Below, one piece after another: positions 60,897 to 64,000 of a DNA stretch of 64,000 nt. Below the pieces are notes generated by a model, which was not told the DNA's origin, did no database searches, and saw only the letters and a list, made by a program, of their open reading frames with translations. The position numbers and the translations under genes are program-made. Positions within the stretch are counted from its first letter, which is position 1, and every line of letters starts with the position of its first letter. The stretch spans positions 1,240,001 through 1,304,000 of the forward strand of contig QNGA01000001.1 of assembly GCA_003298465.1 (NCBI GenBank), in the 5' to 3' direction. Source of the DNA: a halophilic archaeon (GTDB lineage Archaea > Halobacteriota > Halobacteria > Halobacteriales > Haladaptataceae).

Positions 60897-61811
60897 TCAG
60901 TCCAGGATTCGTTCGTCGAGGAACGACGACTCGTAGGCGACCACCTGGTCGAACGCCGTTCCGTACACGTCGAAGTGGTCGATGGGGAGCGAGACGAGCG
61001 TCGCGTCGTCGAACTCGTCGACGGCCGACTCCACCGACGACGACGGGACGATGGCGTCGTCGCGCCCCGCTACCAGTAGGACGGGACAGGACACCTCCTC
61101 GGCGCGCGTCACCGGTCGATAGAAGGGAACGTCGAGGAGCACGCGCGCCGGAGCGTCGTTGTCCCAGACCGGCGGGTCCGGGACGATGTCGAGCATGCCC
61201 CGTTTCGCTCCCGGCGCGTTCATCACCGCGAACTCGTCCGGGTCGGCGACGACGGGGACGCGGTACGGCGAGCGGAACGTGTACTTCCGGAGCGCGTCGC
61301 GGACCCCGGCGGTCACTCCCTTCAGCGCGTGTCCGACGCCGGCCGCTTTCGTCACGGCGCGGCCGTCGAGGAGGGGTACCTGCGCGACGACGGCCGCGAT
61401 GCGGTGGTCGTCCGCGGCGGCCTCGACGACGTGTCCGCCGCTGAGCGAGGTCCCCCAGAGCGCTATCTGCCCGCGGTCGACGCCGTCGAGGCGACGAACG
61501 TGGTCGATGGCGGCCTCCCAGTCGGCGATCTGCTTCTCGGGGTCGACGAGACCGCGCGGTTCGCCGTCGCTGTCGCCGAAGCCGCGGTAGTCGAAGAGAA
61601 ACGCCGCGTAGCCGCGGGCGACGAACGCCTCGGCGTACGCTTCCAGGCCGAAGGTGCGTTCGCCCGCGAAGCCGTGGGCCATGACGACCACCGGCGGTCT
61701 CGACGCCCCCTCCGGCGTGTACAGCCATCCGGCACAGCGGGTGCCGTCGCTCTCGAAGTCGGCGTCCGTTCTCGCGTATCGTAGGTGTGATAGCCGGCTC
61801 CCCGTCTGCAT
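60897..61811 (-). CDS. Alpha/beta hydrolase
   Basis: The 304-residue protein has the alpha/beta hydrolase core. 'VVVMAHGFAGERTFGLEAYA' holds the oxyanion region (HGFAG), 'LWGTSLSGGHVVEA' is the nucleophile elbow GxSxG with the central Ser, 'VLLVAGRDDAIVP' gives the acidic residue region and 'LPIDHFDVY' the catalytic His. It resembles the esterase/peptidase S9-like xylan or acetyl esterase group common in haloarchaea. No signal peptide is present. Substrate unknown. Confidence 0.88.
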   Translation of the reverse strand: MQTGSRLSHLRYARTDADFESDGTRCAGWLYTPEGASRPPVVVMAHGFAGERTFGLEAYAEAFVARGYAAFLFDYRGFGDSDGEPRGLVDPEKQIADWEAAIDHVRRLDGVDRGQIALWGTSLSGGHVVEAAADDHRIAAVVAQVPLLDGRAVTKAAGVGHALKGVTAGVRDALRKYTFRSPYRVPVVADPDEFAVMNAPGAKRGMLDIVPDPPVWDNDAPARVLLDVPFYRPVTRAEEVSCPVLLVAGRDDAIVPSSSVESAVDEFDDATLVSLPIDHFDVYGTAFDQVVAYESSFLDERILD

Positions 61812-61848
61812 CGTCCGGACTGACGCCCGCCACGGACTTAAAACCGCG

Positions 61849-61992
61849 TCAGAACTCGGCGAACGAGAGTTCGTCTCGCTCGCCGGTCACGGCGCGCATC
61901 ATACACCCCCGACACACCCACACCTCGTCCGTCCGGGAGACGAGTCTGGTCCCGTTGTCCTTCCGCTTCTCACAGATGTCACAGATCCGCAT
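61849..61992 (-). CDS. 47-residue zinc-finger protein
   Basis: The frame encodes MRICDICEKR...SFAEF, with Cys4-x2-Cys7 and 'CRGC' (Cys27-x2-Cys30), a compact zinc ribbon. The spacing and length match several small haloarchaeal zinc-finger proteins that regulate growth or biofilm. It lies 37 bases upstream of the hydrolase gene on the same strand, so the two may be co-transcribed. Codon use fits the genome. It is shorter than the usual cutoff for gene prediction. Confidence 0.62.
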   Translation of the reverse strand: MRICDICEKRKDNGTRLVSRTDEVWVCRGCMMRAVTGERDELSFAEF

Positions 61993-62250
61993 ACGCCTTA
62001 CTCAACTACCGTGACTTTCAATCTCCCGCCCGTTCGGAGCGAACCCCCGTAGAGCCGCCACCCCGTCGGCAGAACTCCCACCGTCCGTACACGTGCGCCC
62101 GGTCGTTTCGGAACTTTTTATTTCCGCCCGTTCAGCGCCGACAGTCGTCATAAGGCGGGTAAACGTTGCGAACTCTCCACTTCTGTTCTACTTGTTATCT
62201 GCTTATTCATTCTTCCGACCAAACAGATTTCAATACTATGGAACATTAAA

Positions 62251-62266
62251 ATTTATATTATATAAG
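62251..62266 (+). promoter_or_regulatory. TATA region of the subtilisin gene
   Basis: atttatattatataag ends 20 bases before the ATG at 62287. It is the most AT-rich promoter in the window and lies within a 90-base AT-rich section, suggesting a strong promoter. It supports the start at 62287 rather than the in-frame ATG at 62272. Confidence 0.6.
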
Positions 62267-62286
62267 GTCAGTTGTTAATCTGCCGC

Positions 62287-63846
62287 ATGGCAGACGACAA
62301 CACTCGATTCGACCGACGTACATTCCTGAAAACGACTGGCGCTGTCGGGGCCGCCGCGGCGCTCGGCGGCGTCACGGCCGCGACCCCGGGCCGCGAACCG
62401 GGACCCAAGGAGGACGAAGTGCTGGTCGGCGTGTCGGCCGGTGCCGGCGACGTCGAGAAGACCGTCGCCCAGCACGTTCCCGGCAACGCCGAAGTCGTCC
62501 ACAAGAACGAGAAGCTCCGGTACGTCGCGGTGAAGTTCCCCGGAAACGAGACCGCCCGGGAGAACTTCATCGACGCCGTAACGAAGAAAGAGGGCATCAA
62601 GTACGCAGAGAAGAACGAGACGCTGGAGACCCAGTACACGCCCAGCGACCCCAAGTTCGACCAGCAGTACGCGCCCCAGCAGGTCAAGTCCGACCAGGCC
62701 TGGGACACGACGCTCGGCGACTCCAGCGTCCTCATCGCCGTCGTCGACACCGGCGCTCAGTACACCCATCCCGACCTCGAGGGTAACTACCAGTCCGACC
62801 CCGGGTACGACTTCGTCGACAGCGACTCCGACCCGGCACCGGACGTCCCGTCCGACGAGTACCACGGCACGCACGTCTCCGGCTGTGCCGCGGCCGTCGT
62901 CGACAACGGCACCGGCGTCTCCGGGCAGGGCAACTCCTCGCTCATCAACGGCCGCGCGCTCGACGAGAACGGCTCGGGTTCGACGTCCGACATCGCCGAC
63001 GCCGTCGAGTGGGCCGCCGACCAGGGCGCTGACGTCATCAACATGTCCCTCGGCGGGGGCGGATACACGGACACGATGAAAAACGCCGTCTCCTACGCCT
63101 ACGACAACGGCAGTCTGCTCGTCTGTGCGGCGGGCAACGACGGCACGAGCAGCGTGAGCTACCCGGCGGCCTACAGCGAGTGCATGGCCATCTCCGCGGT
63201 CGACTCCAGCGAGAACCTCGCTTCGTTCTCCAACTACGGGAGCGAGGTCGAACTCTGCGCGCCCGGCGTGGACGTCCTCTCGACCACCACGGAGACCCGG
63301 GGCAGCTACGAGAAGCTGTCGGGCACCTCGATGGCGACGCCCGTCACGTCCGGCGTCGCCGGCCTGACGCTCGCCAAGTGGAGCCTCTCCAACGCCGAAC
63401 TCCGCAGCCACCTCAAGAACACGGCCGAGGACGTCGGCCTCTCCAGCGACCAGCAGGGCAGCGGCCAGGTCGACGCCTACGCCGCGGTCACCACCGACCC
63501 GTCCGACGGCGGCGGTGGCGGCGGCGAGTCGACGACCGCGACCGTCTCGGACTCGCTGTCGAGCTACGCCGACTACGACGACTGGACGTGGGCGTGGGAG
63601 TACAGCGACCCGAGCAAGGTCGAGGTCGTCCTCGACGGCCCGAGCGACGCCGACTTCGACCTCTACATCAACACCGGCACGACGACGAACGCCTCCCCGA
63701 GCAACTACGACTACGCCTCGACCAGCACGAACAGCCAGGAGAGCATCACCATCGACAACCCCGACGACTCGACGGACATGCAGATCGACGTGGACTCCTA
63801 CAGCGGGTCGGGCAGCTACGACCTGACCATCACGGAGTACAAGTAA
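62287..63846 (+). CDS. Halolysin-like subtilisin family serine protease, secreted
   Basis: The 519-residue protein has a Tat signal ('RFDRRTFLKTTGAVGAAAAL', Arg10-Arg11), an inhibitor_I9 propeptide-like segment (about 40-120, 'VEKTVAQHVPGNAEVVHKNE'), and a subtilisin catalytic domain with Asp154 ('AVVDTGAQYTHPDL'), His193 ('HGTHVSG') and Ser348 ('GTSMATPV'). After a Gly-rich linker (GGGGGGES) there is a C-terminal PPC-type domain ('DDWTWAWEYSDPSKVEVVLD' onward). It is exported folded through Tat. The likely function is extracellular protein degradation. Confidence 0.95.
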   Translation: MADDNTRFDRRTFLKTTGAVGAAAALGGVTAATPGREPGPKEDEVLVGVSAGAGDVEKTVAQHVPGNAEVVHKNEKLRYVAVKFPGNETARENFIDAVTKKEGIKYAEKNETLETQYTPSDPKFDQQYAPQQVKSDQAWDTTLGDSSVLIAVVDTGAQYTHPDLEGNYQSDPGYDFVDSDSDPAPDVPSDEYHGTHVSGCAAAVVDNGTGVSGQGNSSLINGRALDENGSGSTSDIADAVEWAADQGADVINMSLGGGGYTDTMKNAVSYAYDNGSLLVCAAGNDGTSSVSYPAAYSECMAISAVDSSENLASFSNYGSEVELCAPGVDVLSTTTETRGSYEKLSGTSMATPVTSGVAGLTLAKWSLSNAELRSHLKNTAEDVGLSSDQQGSGQVDAYAAVTTDPSDGGGGGGESTTATVSDSLSSYADYDDWTWAWEYSDPSKVEVVLDGPSDADFDLYINTGTTTNASPSNYDYASTSTNSQESITIDNPDDSTDMQIDVDSYSGSGSYDLTITEYK

Positions 63847-63930
63847 CCGCCCCGTTCGATTGGTCCCCCTCCTCCGCGCGACGAATCGGTGACCAGTGGC
63901 GACGCCGGCGTCGTCGCTCGCCGAGCGCCG

Positions 63931-64000
63931 TCAGTACTCCTCGCTCAGGTCCAGCACGTCCACCTCGTCGGGGACCAGCGCCACCGCCGACGCCGGCCAG
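63931..64000 (-). CDS. Partial unknown protein, C-terminal 22 residues
   Basis: On the minus strand a frame enters from the right edge and ends with TGA at 63931-63933; the visible end reads WPASAVALVPDEVDVLDLSEEY. The codon use and Asp/Glu-rich end fit a haloarchaeal protein. Its start and most of its length lie outside the window, so neither family nor function can be given. Confidence 0.45.
   Translation of the reverse strand, partial: WPASAVALVPDEVDVLDLSEEY

Noticed and set aside
62093..62278. 61-codon frame before the protease
   Set aside because: It has an unfavourable composition for a haloarchaeal protein and sits in the AT-rich promoter region of the protease.
1..64000. CRISPR arrays, rRNA genes, transposases, integrases or a replication origin
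   Set aside because: No regularly spaced identical repeats, no rRNA motifs, no transposase or recombinase domains, and no Orc1/Cdc6 gene with origin boxes were seen.

Overview
The window is chromosomal DNA from a halophilic archaeon of the class Halobacteria. The evidence is strongly GC-rich coding sequence, Asp/Glu-rich proteins, exported proteins with Tat (twin-arginine) signals, AT-rich TATA-like boxes about 25-35 bases before start codons with little or no leader, archaeal replication genes (PriS, GINS, ATP-dependent ligase), and families I know mainly from haloarchaea (TbsP, TrmB, halolysin-type protease, haloarchaeal pilin-like genes). I cannot assign a genus. There is no rRNA, insertion sequence, integrase, CRISPR array or recognisable origin. 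Genes are densely packed on both strands.

Layout. 1-16.9 kb: end of an arylsulfotransferase-like membrane protein, DNA ligase, a wHTH protein, tRNA-Leu(UAG), a short TFIIB-like factor, CoaD, a universal stress protein, AroA, FolD, acyl-CoA dehydrogenase, a Cys-rich protein with Gln/Gly/Met tails, a class V aminotransferase, tRNA-Leu(CAA), an inositol monophosphatase-family enzyme, an Lrp regulator and a DUF63 protein. 16.7-22.3 kb: a 57-residue zinc ribbon, a YcaO protein with an N-terminal E1-like/zinc region, TbsP, and a convergent pair made of a 46-residue membrane peptide and a CHAT (caspase-like) protease. 22.4-27.5 kb: GlyA, PAC2 protein, TrmB, a membrane/zinc protein and an aldo/keto reductase.

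27.9-36.0 kb is a carbohydrate uptake and oxidation cluster: Tat lipoprotein binding protein, two permeases, ATPase, a small membrane/coiled-coil protein, a Gfo/Idh dehydrogenase and a TIM-barrel isomerase/epimerase. An unrelated DUF2332 gene lies inside it on the other strand. 36.0-46.2 kb: Nudix, a short FAD protein, PriS-GINS, cation/calcium exchanger, RtcB, several small conserved proteins, a ferritin-like protein, a FilR1-type regulator, a two-domain VOC protein, TatA and tRNA-Arg(CCU).

46.6-55.3 kb is one tight type IV pilus-like operon: a very large PilB/TadA ATPase, a PilC/TadC membrane protein and five pilin-like proteins with overlapping or nearly touching ends. The ATPase frame has no ATG/GTG/TTG before codon 138; it appears to begin at an ATA. 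55.3-64 kb: EthD protein, a PEBP lipoprotein, a CitE-like lyase, two divergent glutamate dehydrogenase paralogues, a wHTH protein, an alpha/beta hydrolase, a 47-residue zinc protein, a Tat-exported subtilisin and a partial gene at the edge.

How the genes fit together: TrmB and TbsP, both known as haloarchaeal regulators of sugar and central carbon metabolism, lie within about 10 kb of the sugar cluster. FolD and GlyA both serve one-carbon metabolism. TatA serves the exported Tat substrates here (solute-binding protein, PEBP lipoprotein, protease, a 178-residue protein). The most interesting loci are the CHAT/peptide pair, the YcaO gene, the Cys-rich putative metal store, the PilB start and repeats, and 3'-end fragments of tRNA genes beside tRNA-Leu(UAG) and tRNA-Arg.
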